Shown piece by piece: positions 46,394 through 59,300 of a DNA stretch of 64,000 nt (positions are counted from its first letter, which is position 1; every line of letters begins with the position of its first letter). The notes under the pieces were generated by a model that was not told the DNA's origin, made no database searches, and saw nothing but the letters and a program-made list of their open reading frames with translations. The translations under genes and the position numbers were made by a program. Source of the stretch: Kitagawia praeruptora (taxonomy: Eukaryota > Streptophyta > Magnoliopsida > Apiales > Apiaceae); the NCBI GenBank assembly GCA_037693485.1, contig CM075354.1, forward strand, positions 95,477,001 to 95,541,000, read 5' to 3'.

Positions 46394-48684
46394 TGGTGCC
46401 TGCTTAAGTCCATAGAGTGCTTTATCAAGCCTGTAGACATAATCTTGATATTTGGGATCCACAAATCCTGGTGGTTGTTCAACAAACACTTCTTCTTTAA
46501 GTTTCCCATTCAGAAAAGGCACTTTTCACATACATCTGAAATACCTTGAATTTCTTATGAGAGGCATATGCTAGAAACATCCTTATTGCCTCCAACCTTG
46601 CAACTGGAGCAAAAGTCTCATCATAATCTATTCCTTCTTGCTGTGAATAGCCTTTTTCCACAAGTCTGGCCTTGTTTCTTGTAACAACTCCCTCACTATC
46701 AGTTTTATTTCTGAAAACCCATTTAGTACCAACAACAGATCTATTCTTTGGTCATGGTACAAGGGTCCAAACTTCATTTCTTTCAAATTCATTCAACTCC
46801 TCCTGCATTCCTGTTATCCAATCAGCATCTTGAAGAGCTTCTTCTACCTTCTTTGGCTCAGTTTATGATAGGAATGCATGATACAGACATTCATTTATTG
46901 TTGCACTTCTTGTCCTTACTCTTGCATCTGGATCACCAATAATCAAATCAGGTGTGTGAGATTTTGTTCATTTCCTAGCTGAAGGCAAATGACTTCTCCC
47001 AGTGTTTGATCCTCCCCCTCGATCCATGTTCTCCTGATTTTCTTGTTGCCTTTCTTCATTCTCTGAGGCTCCCCCTGAATTTCACTGCTCAGAGTTTGAA
47101 CTGTCAGGTTTTGGATTTTCAGAGTTTGAGTCATCAGAGTTTGATCCAGATTTTTCAGCTGACTCATTATCAGAATTTGAGTCATCACTTTGAAGTGATT
47201 CTTCATGCTCCACCTCAACTGGTTCTCTCCTTGTTTGTGGATGAGAGTTTTCTTCAGTATTTACCAGTAGAGGTTCAGAGTTTAGCTCAACAGAGTTTGT
47301 CAGTTCAGCTTCATTAGAGTTTACTTCATCAGAGAATAAATCTTCATTTTTAAAGTGCAGTTGATCATGTTCATCTACATCTTCAAGTCCAGTTACTTTC
47401 TTGTCATCAAATGTCACATGAATAGACTCCATGATCATCTTTGTTCTCAGATTATAAACTCTGAATGCCTTAGTTGACAATGGATAGCCAACAAAAATTC
47501 CTTCATCAGCTTTTAGCTCAAATTTTGTCAACTTTTCAGGATGAGTTTTCAGCACAAAGCATTTGCACCCAAAAATATGAAAATATTTCAGGTTTGGCTT
47601 CTTTTCCCTCACCATTTCATATGGTGTTTTTCCATGCTTGTTGATCAGAGTAGCATTCTGAGTAAAACAAGCAGTTTGAACAGCTTCTGCCCAGAAATAA
47701 GTTGGCAACTTTGCTTCACCAAGCATAGTTCTGGTAGCTTCTATCAAGGTTCTGTTCTTTCTTTCAACTACACCATTTTGCTGTGGTGTACCAGGTGCAG
47801 AAAACTCTTGCTTCACTCCTCTGTTCTTGCAGAATTCTTCCATTGTTGCATTTTTGAATTCAGTTCCATTATCACTTCTGATAATTTTGACTTTGTGTTT
47901 TGATCCTTTGTCCAGTAGCTTTACATGCTCCATCAGAATTAATGCAGTTTCATCTTTCTTTGCTAGAAAATACACCCATGTAAATCTGGTGTGTTCATCA
48001 ACAATTACCAAAGCATATTTCTTTCTTCCGATAGACGTACATCACATTTATTGGTCCAAAAAGATCAACATGTAGAAGATGATAAGGATCAATAATTGAA
48101 GATTCAGACTTTCTCTTGAAAGATGACTTCCTTTGTTTGGCCTTTTGACAAGAATCACACAGGCCATCAGCATTTAATAGAGAATTTGGGAGTCCTCTAA
48201 CAAGATTCTTTCTTATCAGCTCATTGATGTTGTTCAGATTCAGATGAGAGAGTTTCTTATGCCACTTCCAACTCTCTTCACTGGACATTCTTGTTGATAG
48301 ACAAACTGCTTTTCCATCAGAATTTGTTTACAACCTTATTTCATAGATGTTATTGTGCCTGTGTCCAACTAGAACAACTTTCCCTATAGATTTACTGATG
48401 ATTTCACAATATTCAGGCTGAAAATTACATGAAATCCTCTGTCACAGATTTGACTCACAGATAGCAGATCATGCTTGAGTCCTGGAACCAGAGCTACATT
48501 TGTGATGATGACACTTCCAAGATTGATATTGCCATATCCCAGAGTATGTCCTATGTTGCCATCACCATAGGAAACTTTTGGGCCAGCCGTCTCCACATAC
48601 TCTGATAGCAGGGCTTTATTTCCAGTAATATGTCCTGAACATCCACTGTCCACGACTAGGGTACTCTCCCTGATGCCCTGCAAT
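46394..48684 (-). pseudogene. E6 pol, protease, integrase and RT N-part
   Basis: Protease DSGCSGHITG is near 48645. The frame breaks near 48384 and again near 48000, while integrase remains readable: HKKLSH and CDSCQ in 48288-47998, then SDNGTEF and NGVVERKNR in 48011-47082. RT begins near 46860 with stops (for example 46980 and 46865) and reaches the E7 insertion at 46393. All domains match E2 closely. A stop of its own and frameshifts make it non-functional even without E7. Confidence 0.88.
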
Positions 48685-48693
48685 CACAAACAT

Positions 48694-50946
48694 TTACTGA
48701 AGATTAGTTTTAAGGATCCAGACTTGCTTGGATCCTTTGGCTTTCTTAAATTTGTTAGCTTTTGCAGCGGAATTCACATTATCAGAGTTTAAGCTAACAT
48801 TTTCAGAGTTTACACTTGCAGAATTAACCTTCACCCATTTCAAATTGGGCTTGAGTTCATAGTAATTATGATAAATACCATGATAATCTCTGCAAGTATA
48901 AATAGAATGCCAAGTACTTCCACAATGTTTGCATAATGTCTGTGGTCTGGTTCTAACATTAACTTTCTTTACTTCAGACTTAAAAGGTAGAGAATTAATG
49001 TTTTTGTTCTTCCGACAAAAACTAGCAAGATGGTTAGTGCTACCACAGTTATGACATGTCTTTCTTGGAGCAAAAGTAGCAAGCATTGGATAATTACCCT
49101 TAAAAATGCCTACTTTTCCATTTCTATTCTTTCTAGACACTTTCTGTTTCTTAACAGATTTTAACTCCTTAAGCTTATGCTTAAGTTGTTTATCTGTCAT
49201 TAAACCAATATTAACCTATTTAACACTAGTTTTTACTGGTTCTTTCTTAACATTTCCTTTTTCAGCATTAGACTTAGATTCATTCACACCATGAACAAAT
49301 TTAGTAGTAGGAAGATGAGTTCTCATTTTGACTTGATTCTGATATCTAAGTTCATCTCCCTCACAGTAACCTAAACCTACTGTGTCTGACTGAAAAACCT
49401 CATTAGTGTCTTTTCCAGAATGAGTCCATGTTTTGATTATGTGATTTGTCGTCTCCAATTCAGATTCTAGTTGCTTATATCTACCTAGCAACTCCTGTTC
49501 TAGATAAACAGCGTCATCTCTTTCTCTCTGAACTTGTTGCATGTTTTCAAGTTTCTCTTCAACAATTTTATTTCTTTGTTTAAGTTCAGAATTCTCAAAC
49601 TTTATTCTCTCATTCTCTAAAGTCTGATCCCTATAACTAATATGCAATGTCTTGAGATAAATTCTCAATTCAGATATATTATCAGTATTATAAGCATAGA
49701 TAGTTAAGGGTACCTTGTTTTCAGACTCTTCTGATTCATTCTCAATAGGATCCATGAGAGCATAGTTGACTTCCTCATCTGAGTCTGAAGTGTCTGCCCA
49801 ATCTCTGTCTTTTGTGATGAGTGCCTTCTCAGTTTTACCCTTCTTGCACTGAGAAGCATAGTGACCCATCCCCTTACACTTGTAGCATTGAATCTCAGAC
49901 TTATCCTTCTTCCCAGATTTAGTCTCCTTTCTCTCAGACTTCCTATAACTCTTCCTGTCTGAAGTTGAATCTCTAGAGAACCTATTTCCCTTCTTAAAGT
50001 TATTGAAACCCATCTTCTTAAAAGTCTTCACCATCAAGATAGCCATTTTCCTCATTTCCTTTTCATCCTCAGAATCAGATGATTCATCAGTGTTTGAGTC
50101 AACATCAAAATCTGATGACTCACTCTCAGAGTATATAACTAAAGCTTTTCCCTTAGCCTTCTTCCTTGATGCTTCCTTCTTCAAAGGTTTCTCTTCAACC
50201 TTAAGAGCAACATACTTTGCCTTCTTGCTTGATCTCCTGTTTCTCTGTTCCAATTCCAGTTCATGAGTTTTGAGTAACCCATAAATTTCATCAATCTCAG
50301 TATCAGCAAGATCATAATTGTCTCTAATAGTGGTTGTTTTCACATCCCACTTTTCAGGTAGAGCAAGAAGAAACTTGAGATTTGAGTCTTCTAGATCATA
50401 CTCTTTATTTACCAATGACAAATCATTGAGCAGTTTACAGAACCTGTCAAATGTTTCTGTCATGGTTTCATTAGACTTTGCTTCAAAATGCTCATACTCC
50501 TATGTGAGTATGTTCTTTCTATTCTTCTTGATAGCAACAGTTCCTTGACATCTAACTTCAAGGGCATCCCAAATTTCTTTGGCATTAGTGCAGTTAATCA
50601 CCTTATTAGACATGACATTGCCTAAAGCACTATGAAGTAGATGCCTTACCTTTGCATCCTTAGCAATAGATGAAAGATCTTCAGGAGTCAGATCCTTCTT
50701 TTCCTTTTGGACTGTCTTAGCTTCTTGACCAGCAGTGGCAGCAGATAGCTTGGTAGGCTTATGAGGACCTTCATAAATTCTGTCTAGATATTCTGGATCT
50801 GTAGCCTCCAGAAACATAGTCATCTTCACCTTCCAGATAGCATAATATGTTGGCCTCAGAATAGGAACCTTAATAGTCTCATACTGACTCACAGTAGTAG
50901 GAGCCTTCTCAGAACCTAAACCTGTTGGAGGAGGAATCTCTGACAT
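48694..50946 (-). pseudogene. E6 gag with two in-frame stops
   Basis: ATG at 50946. A TAG at 50500-50502 replaces a Gln codon kept in E2 (CAG to TAG). The frame resumes and stops again at 49216-49218 where E2 has Glu. Three CCHC knuckles are present and complete: CYKCKGMGHYASQC, CHNCGSTNHLASFC and CKHCGSTWHSIYTC. A coiled-coil-like segment lies between the first and second. As in E2, the final stop is followed by a stretch ending TGATTGCAG before pol. Confidence 0.88.
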
Positions 50947-50994
50947 GATTATAGTTTTGTGTGTGGATCTTAAACTATATTGATTTACAGATTT

Positions 50995-51006
50995 GCTCTG
51001 ATACCA
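50995..51006 (-). other. E6 primer binding site
   Basis: Minus-strand TGGTATCAGAGC two bases inside the LTR, identical in placement to E2. Confidence 0.92.
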
Positions 51007-51008
51007 CT

Positions 51009-51574
51009 TGTTAGGCCGAATACACAAATATAATAAAGATTTGTATGAGAGATTAACAAGAACACAAGTTTAACAATTAAAAATTGTTTGGAATTAATAA
51101 TTCCTCTCTCAGTGATGTAAAATATCACAGAGAGCTGCTTAGGTTACAATGAATGAATAATTCGTTATTTGATACCCTTATATGGTTAACCTAACTGTAT
51201 TTATAAAACATACAGCTGCTATACAATCGTAAATTGATACTCCTATAATTTAGCTATACAATTGATATCAATCATGATTGCTACACGTCTTCTAAGTCAA
51301 CACAATCTCTTTGACAGCTATCCAATCTTCAAAGATATTGCTTCCATATTTATCTTCAATTAATCTTCAATCACTGTTGACAAGTAGATGCTTCCGCCAG
51401 ACAGAGTTTAACAAACTCTGTTGCGCTTCCATCATTCAGTGTTTAACTAAACTCTGACTCTGTTGCGCTTCCATCCGTTAGTGTTTAACTAAACTCTGAC
51501 CGCTTCCATCTAAACTCTGATATGTCACTGTTACACTTAAACACTAATTAATACTTACATTAATTATATTTAAC
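51009..51574 (-). repeat. E6 5' LTR, 566 bp
   Basis: TGTTAGGCC to ATTTAACA, clearly related to the E2 LTR. It contains a perfect inverted repeat CAGAGTTT-AAC-AAACTCTG (51402-51420) and a ~42-bp block with facing octamers that is duplicated in tandem (about 51424-51500). Confidence 0.88.
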
Positions 51575-52536
51575 ATCCAAAAGCCGACAATTTCGGTACA
51601 CCCAAAATGGTACAATAGTAAAATAATTATCCAAAAGCATTATAAATAATAAAGGAATCAATTAATCGATTATATTTAATAAGAGAATTAATTAATCAAG
51701 AAAAAATATTTAATCTCGGAAACGATTAATTAGGAGGTCAACTAATCTAAAAATCAAAATCAATTAACATTTAACCCGAGAATCAATTAATCGGGAAATC
51801 AATTAATCATAAATGCATTAATCAGGGAATCAATTAGGAATAAACAAATTAGGAGTAAACAACAAAGTTTCATAATAGAAAACAAATACTCCAACTAGAA
51901 ACCTAAAACAAGCAAATTAAACCAAAAAAACTCAGAAACACGCGGTCAATCGACGAAACAACCCAGACAATGACTCAGACACTAAAACGAAAACTGGACA
52001 GCCATGAAACAAAGAACAAAAAAGACAAACAGGAAACTGCAACCTCAATTCAAGAACTCAGATCAAACAAGAATAAACTAAAAATTCTAAGGACACAACC
52101 TCAGCATATCTTCAACGAACTGGGCTTCTAAACATGAAACTACTCACAGAAATTATACGATCAATCAACAATTAATTTATCATCGACAAATCAATTAAAC
52201 TCGACTTGGTTTGATTTCACTGTAAACACAGTACCACACATTCACACAAGAGTAAGCAACACAAACCCACCAGCAAACTATCGAATCCATACAATCAAGA
52301 ATCCCATAACATCAACATAGGAATCTCGAAACACAAAATATACCTACACACACATCACACACACTGGTTACACATACTCACACACGGTTTACACACAACA
52401 CGCATAATCATCATTGCATTTCCACACCTCTACCCGCAAATACATATACATCATCGTATACGCCTTATACATACATACTGATTTCGCGAACTGCAGTGGA
52501 AGAGGGGAGAGAAAAACAGGCATAACACACAGCCTC
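51575..52536. other. Unassigned AT-rich stretch between E6 and E9
   Basis: About 960 bp with no gene. The first third has a degenerate repeated core AATTAATC (seven or more times, 51650-51830). It does not match the first 514 bp of the E9 3' LTR, so it is not the missing start of the E9 5' LTR. It may be a piece of another LTR. The edge at 52537 is sharp. Confidence 0.6.
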
Positions 52537-53890
52537 CGTTTATTAGCATTTTAAATTAGGTTGGATTGGTAGAATAGTAGCTATTATTAGATTGGGCCAC
52601 GCCCATTAAGTAATCCAGCCACTTCTTCTTTGTTCCCGAGAGTTCTCGACAGATAGAAAGATTGGGGGAGAGAAAAATCGAGGGAGAAATTTAGAGAGAG
52701 AGATAGAGAGATATGAAGAAAAGAAGAGGAGTCCATGTCTATTACCCATCCTTGCTTGCTTCCATATGTTGCCATTGAAAAGAAAAGAGTTTAGAAGAAG
52801 ATGAAGAAAAGTGGACAAGATGATGAATAGTGGCTTGGATTTATTCTTTGGTTGATTAAGAGGTATGACCCATAATCCTTAAGTTCTTGCCATGGTTGTT
52901 TATGTTTGATTATAATTGATGTTATGACTAATTTTGGGGAGTCTTTGAGAAGGGTATTATTGCTTGATGGATTAGTGAAATGATAGATTAAAGATGAATG
53001 TTGTTTAAAAGTAAAAACTGTCCAGGAAATCTGCCCAGCTACTGTCTGTTCTTGCCAGTGAAATTCGAATCATTTGTGCTCTGTTCTGGGCAGTGGTGTC
53101 TTCATGAAAGTTGTTCTTTTCGGAGTCTAGTTTGTGTAGGAGAAAATGGTGCGCCGTTTGAGTTAACGAGTAAGGAGAAAATGACGTTTTAGTGAAACCC
53201 GTGCAGGACACCCGAACCTCTCGGGATTCGCACTTTGGAACTATGTTTCACCTAGTTAGACTCTGTAAATTGGATTGAAGCTTTTATTGAGGATAAAGGA
53301 AGGAATTATAAAGATTTCAGAAAAAGATTTGGGTAAAAATATTGATTTTTCAATTTATTGAAAATGATTGAGTATAGTGTGCGCAGTGGTGATAGATTTG
53401 TTGCCCTGTTTTGGAAGGTTGATTTGAGTAAGTTAAAGACCTTAATTGAAGGGGGTTTATAAATGAAAGTTGTTAATTTTGATCTTATTTAGTTGGATAC
53501 CGAGTTTTGTATACAATGGATTGATAGTAAATGTTTATTGTAGAATTACTAAGGTGTTATAATTTAAAATGAAAGATGAATTGTGGTTGGAGATTGTGTT
53601 GGATATTGATTGATGTTGTTGATTATTGTAATTGTCGGAATTATTTTGTGGTCTCGTTAATATCCGGGCTTAGTGGTCGTTAGTGGGTAGTTATTAATTG
53701 TCGTATAATATGCGGAGTTTATGTGCCTTTACTTGTTGTAATTGGTTCCGATAATGTTTACGTGCAACGTGGTATAAGTAAAGTCGTAGTATTTGGTGGA
53801 GGACAAAAGTTTTCTTATAATAAGAATACATTTCCTGGTTGTATAATTTTCAAATGCTATATAGCAATGATAAACTGTTAATTTATTTTT

Positions 53891-53970
53891 CTTATGTGTT
53901 TAGATGCCGCAAGTCTGGGCGGGTACTTTTCTTATGTGTTTAGGTGCCGCATGTTCGGGCGGGTACTTTT
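53891..53970. repeat. Two tandem 40-bp units in E9 LTR
   Basis: Units start CTTATGTGTTTAG and contain GGGCGGGTACTTTT; the same pair is at 62441-62520 in the other LTR. Confidence 0.9.
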
Positions 53971-55503
53971 CATTATTTGTTTACTTTATATTGCTGCAAT
54001 TGAGACAGCTTGATTTTCCTTGGGTTGTTGAATTGAAAAACAGGGGAATAGTCCTATTTACGAATACTTCATGCCGAAATTTTCTAAAATTCCCCTGCAA
54101 ATCTATTTAAAATCTATTTAATTTATTTGATTTGATGACTTGAAAGTATGTTGTGAAGTGGTTGCCTAGAAGGTATCTAAGTAATAAGTGGCTATCTGTG
54201 TTAAGCATTTATTTGACTTAGTTGGCTATACTAAAGTTATTTGTGAATATGATTGTATATGTTTATATATGTTATATGTGTAAGCATTATAGGACGCACA
54301 TGGGTAGGTTAGATCAAACAATAAGGTTTTGCTTGAGTTAATATTAAATGGTGGTTGACCTTGTAAAGGTTCGAATGGGAACCCTGGCCAAGGACAGTGC
54401 ACGGGTAGTCTGAAGGACGAATAAAAAGACAAGTATTAAAGCCGACGGGTGAACTGACGTGAGAGCTGGTGAGTTACGAAGTAGGAAAGGGAGGTAGAGC
54501 CAAATGAAACGCTAGCAACTAAAGGGTGTCTTGAAACTGAGTTGAGGATCGAGGTGGAAATCAGGAACTCCGTTAATCGAGGCAAGTGTTATTGCTCTTC
54601 ACTTATTGTTCAAGTGATGCAATTTCGCTCTTTTTGCATGTAGATTGATTTGGTTAAGTTATGTCTAGAAAATGAAATACTTCTTCGATTAGTGTGCAAA
54701 TATTGTTTTCTTCCACTATAGTCCAAGTGTGAACTTTCAAATGATTTCACAAAAAAACATTTTTTTTCTTCAAAAATATTTCAATCATCGTACGTTATTG
54801 GATTCCCCAGTGGAAGGCCAATTCTTTTATTTTCTTTGAAAATATTTAAAGAATTTTTACAAATAAAGAGCAATCCTAAACTTTAAACCTTTACGAAAAC
54901 CTGCCAGCGTAATCCCTGATTTTCAATATATTTTCTCCAACGGATTTCTCTTTTTAAAATGTTTTCCCTAAACTGAACCGCTTTTACTCACCCTGAAATT
55001 ATCTTACAAATAATTGTTTTAATCTACTTTATTCACCTATGTGGACTCAAACCATTTAACGTGTCGTAAAAATTTTATTAAACGCGCTGAGCTTGATTAT
55101 ACCCGTGCTCCAACTTAGAATTTTACTTGTTGATAATCTTGTTGCACTTTATATCTTTTATTGTTGCCCAAGTTCGAATCTTTCTTTCATCAAGTTAATG
55201 ATGTTATGTCTCTAATTACTTATATCTATCTTGTCGCTATGAATTCAAAGTATTGTTCGATATATTCTCCACCCCACTTATTACCGAACTTGTCGGTATT
55301 TATTAAAGATCTTGATTAGTTGGTTATTCCTCTGTATTGTATCGAACTTGTCGATACTTGATGATATAAATTACTCTCCTGTTGATTCTTCAAATTAGGA
55401 GTTGTTGTTCTGGAACGTGAGTTTTCTAATTGGTTGGTTGACAAAGGTTGTCGATTGTTCCGACACCTAATGCGTGTGACTTAGAATTGGAAATGTTTTT
55501 AAA

Positions 55504-55574
55504 ACAGATGTCCCTTCGGGGAGACCATATTATGGTCAACAGATGTCCCTTCGGGGAGACCAGATTAATGGTCA
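55504..55574. repeat. Two tandem 35-bp units in E9 LTR
   Basis: Units start ACAGATGTCCCTTCGGGGAG; the second differs by a few bases. Confidence 0.9.
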
Positions 55575-56327
55575 GAAGTTAAGGCCAATGTGTGCCATGG
55601 ATCCAATTAAGGACATTGCCGTGTGCGTTTGTCCGGGGTTAGTGCGTGACTGATCAGCAGCCTAACCTTGATGTTTTTTTAAATAAATAAAAATTCCAAT
55701 TCTAATCTATACTCTGAGATTGAGATGTTCAGTTTTTGACTCCTTGGAAGTCTCTTTTAATAATATTTTTATATCAAAACTCTTATCAGTTCTAATTTTT
55801 GATGCGCCTTATTAATGGTGAATTGTTGGCCCTTGTGGCAATCTAAAAGTCGATATATCTGATTCCTTCATAAAATGAAATGAAACCCCTTTGTTTATCA
55901 AATTTGTCATCGTTATTGAAATTGTTATCAGTATTGCACTTGCTGAGCATTGTTGGCTCACTCTTGCTTGTTTGTTTTCTTCAGTTAATAGAAAGGATTA
56001 GTTGACCTAGTAATGGTCAGTGGTGTTCCTTTCCAGTATTGAGAGGAGACGATCGGGTTATGGAATCTCGTCGGATAGTGATTGGGAATTGGTCAAGGTT
56101 GGACATTTAGATAGACAGAAATCTCATGTAGTTATAAAATTGTATAACAGTTTTATTCTGAGAATGGTTGTAAATTTATAATTCGATAGTTTGTTTCACA
56201 CCATAACCTGTAAGCGATCTTGGTTAAGGGGTTGTTATTATTTATGTTGTTTATATCCAGGGTTGTATAATATTGTTTATGGTTAGTGGCCCCATATATG
56301 TACCCCGGATTATGGGATGCTACAAGT

Positions 56328-56342
56328 TAGTATCAGAGCTAC
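56328..56342 (+). other. E9 primer binding site
   Basis: TAGTATCAGAGCTAC, one base different from the standard TGGTATCAGAGCTAC, three bases after the LTR end. Confidence 0.8.
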
Positions 56343-59300
56343 AGGTTTTGGTCACTGAAACAGAATAGGAGGGTTAGGGCACGTGTATAAGATAGACGTT
56401 GGGTAGAACGATTTAGGATAAAGATCGCGTTAGGATACTTCGGTAAGCGTTTCGACGTTAATCGGTCTTTCGGCATATCGCGCGAGTAGAAGTTCGAGTC
56501 GTTTAAGGATTGGGCTATTAGCAAAACAGCGAACCCGAAGTGGTACAAGCTAAGTGGGTAGCTGGAGCTATCAGTCCGGGGGACGTTATCTCGAGATTTT
56601 TGAGTAGAATCTAGAACTTTCTACGATATTAGTTTCGATGTGAACGTTTCGGAGATAGTACGAGAAGGTTAAGAATGCGAAGTAGAAATCGATTATTAGC
56701 AAGAATTGGAAGTTGAGCGTAGTTGTATACCCTTAATCGTTGATTCATTCAAATTCATTACTTAAAGAAATTTCTTAGTCTTCTTTTGAATTGTCGTAAA
56801 TTAATTCCCAGTTGGTATCATTGCTGAGGCATTCGTTGCGCAGTGACGTTCAATAATCAAGAATGAATTGAGATCTTTTTATTTATTCAACTCATTATTG
56901 TCAGGCCGGTTTTGGCAGCTAAGTATATTAGTGCTTAGTCGACAAGAGTGAGGTTATGAATAATTAGGAATTTCTTGAATGTTTGCTTGATCAATCATTA
57001 AAGCATCTATTGAAAAGTCTTTTATACCTCAATCGATGATGAGTTTCGTATTCGGATTTAGTCGATTCCAATCTCATTCTTTCGGAAATATCTGAATTTT
57101 TCAGAAAGTACATGATGCAATTTTACATGAAGATTTTTGAAACTCTTGAATTCCTTTCATTATCATGAATGCTTGAATTTCTCTATTATAGCCGAGATGA
57201 AAAACCTATGTAGATAGGGATTCAGGGACATCTCATCTTTGTGATAGAAGTCCGGTGGGACGCCACTGATTGTGTTTGTCATGAAAGTACTAAAGACTGG
57301 CCATCTTTATGTACTAGGGTGGTTAACCTAGTGACAAATACAACCTGATAATAGTTCAAAGATCATATTGATCTCTCGATTAAACTCCTCAATAAAAGTT
57401 TTATCAAACAAACCCAGTGTATATTCATGTCTGATGCTCATTCATTCTATTGAATTCCTTTGTTAGAAACCTTAATGATTTTAGAATTGCTAGCGATGAA
57501 AAGATGCGAAGATAGGCGTAACGACGTCTTAAAGGATAGAACTATAACTGCATGAACGAAGAATTGGTTATGCAAGTTTAAGAATTTGGTGATTAAGACA
57601 TATATGTTGTGTCAAATTAGAATAATTACTGAACCGATAAAGCATGGACAAGGTCTGAAGCTAATGAGAATTGAATAAAGGAAAGGAGCAGTAAATAAGA
57701 ACACATGATTGTAGATACTGTGAAAGGGCGAAAAGAGAATAGTGATGGAGATGTTTGGTACAGGATATCCAGTATTGATGGAAGAACGCTTTGTGCACCT
57801 ATTGAATGGTGAAGGCAGTAACTGGAACATTATAAGACTTTAAATGTTTTGAACCCGATGTGGGACATAAGATGGTAGAATCAAGGGAGATGATTTGAGT
57901 AAAGCAGAGTGAAGCCGATCAGAAAGGTTTGTAAGAATTATCAAGAAGAACTAAGACGGAGTGAGGGGTAAGGATTAAGGTGATTGTATGAAGTAAATAT
58001 CTTATGCGGGCCAATTTAAAGAATCTTGATTATTAAGGATGGAGGAGAGTTGACCAAGATAGAATAAAATGATGAGAAGAAAAAGATAGAAAAAAATAGG
58101 AAGTTTTCAGAAGCGTATAAACAAAGGACATATAAATTAGCTAAGGGAAGAATGTAGAATCCTGAGAATTTTGAGTTAGAAGAATAATGGCACAATAGTT
58201 GCCTATAGGATGAGAATTAACAGAGATTAATGAGACCCCCTGTTCAAAGAATAAGATTTCGAGAGAAAAATCCATAGAGATTTCGTTGAGATGAATGTGA
58301 AGAATTGTGGCTGCAACCAGAAGGGTAGTGTGGTAACAAGTGATAGAGTCAGAAGTTAAAGCTACGTACTATGAGCTTGGAAAGACAAGAATTTTTTCTA
58401 GAGATTGTATCATATCAATCTTAGTGCAACCTATGATAAGAATGACAAGACGGTTTTCTATAATTATTAGGAATCCAGAAATTCAACATTATTATGAAGG
58501 AAGTTGGTAAGAAGTTGAATGTGATGATGGTAGAAAGAGTTAAGTATGATTCAGGATTGGATTTATTTCCTAACAACGAAGTATGAACAAATTGAAAGGG
58601 ATAAGAAAATGAGGCTTTGATTTTAAGAGAGGAACAAGCGGTGTTTTGAAGCCGGAAGCAGACATAGAAGTTTTAACGATCAGGCAAATCATGAAATTGT
58701 TATATCGAAGGTGTGAAGTTGTTTTGCCCAAGAAAGATATATCAAAGAGAAAACAGTTATGTCGGAGCATATCCCAATGAAGAAGATTTCAAACAACGTA
58801 CATTTGGACGAAGAATTTAATGATGTTCATAGATGACATTCCAAGATATTCGAAGACTTGTGAAGCGTACGCAAACCAATCGAGAATGACCTTAAAAGGT
58901 TCCAAGAAAAGGAAGAAAATTTTGGCACAAAGATTTTAATGTGAATATTGGATATTATGATTCTGTGATTAAGTGAGTGGTGTTAAATATTGAAGTTGTA
59001 ATGTATAGAGTCAAATTCGAGGACTCGTCAAGTATGCAAAATTGAAAATTGGAAGTCAATTTCAGAAGGCGTTGGATAGTGAAGTTATAAACAAGTTGTT
59101 TCCACCATGATAATTGTGGAAAGTTTTGTCAAAGGTGGAGTTTACTAGTTTTCAAAATTTTAAAGGTCAAGGATTAAATGCTTTTAAAGAAATTTTGTTT
59201 CAAAGCTTTTTGTTTAAAACTTTATAATTTTAAATGTTTTCTTTTAAAATGATTCTTATAAAATATTTTTTTTCAAAAGGAATTTCAGTAACTAAAAATA

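Larger units (their letters stand above)
35362..51574 (-). mobile_element. E6: second Sirevirus, decayed and interrupted by E5 and E7
   Basis: Same gene order and clear similarity to E2 along gag, pol, the pol-ORF3 spacer and ORF3. Its 5' LTR is at 51009-51574. Its 3' part is lost to the left, because E5 sits inside ORF3. It has stop codons in gag, frameshifts in pol, a deletion in the reverse transcriptase, and CACTA element E7 in the RT region. It is therefore an older, dead relative of E2 and a good comparison for which non-coding signals are conserved. Confidence 0.9.
52537..56324 (+). repeat. E9 5' LTR, lacking its first ~514 bp
   Basis: Homology to the 3' LTR starts at 52537 (matches 61093) and the LTR ends GGGATGCTACA at 56324. 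It contains the palindrome-like TGGGCCACGCCCA (52593-52605), tandem 40-bp units (53891, 53931) and tandem 35-bp units (55504, 55539). Confidence 0.85.
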
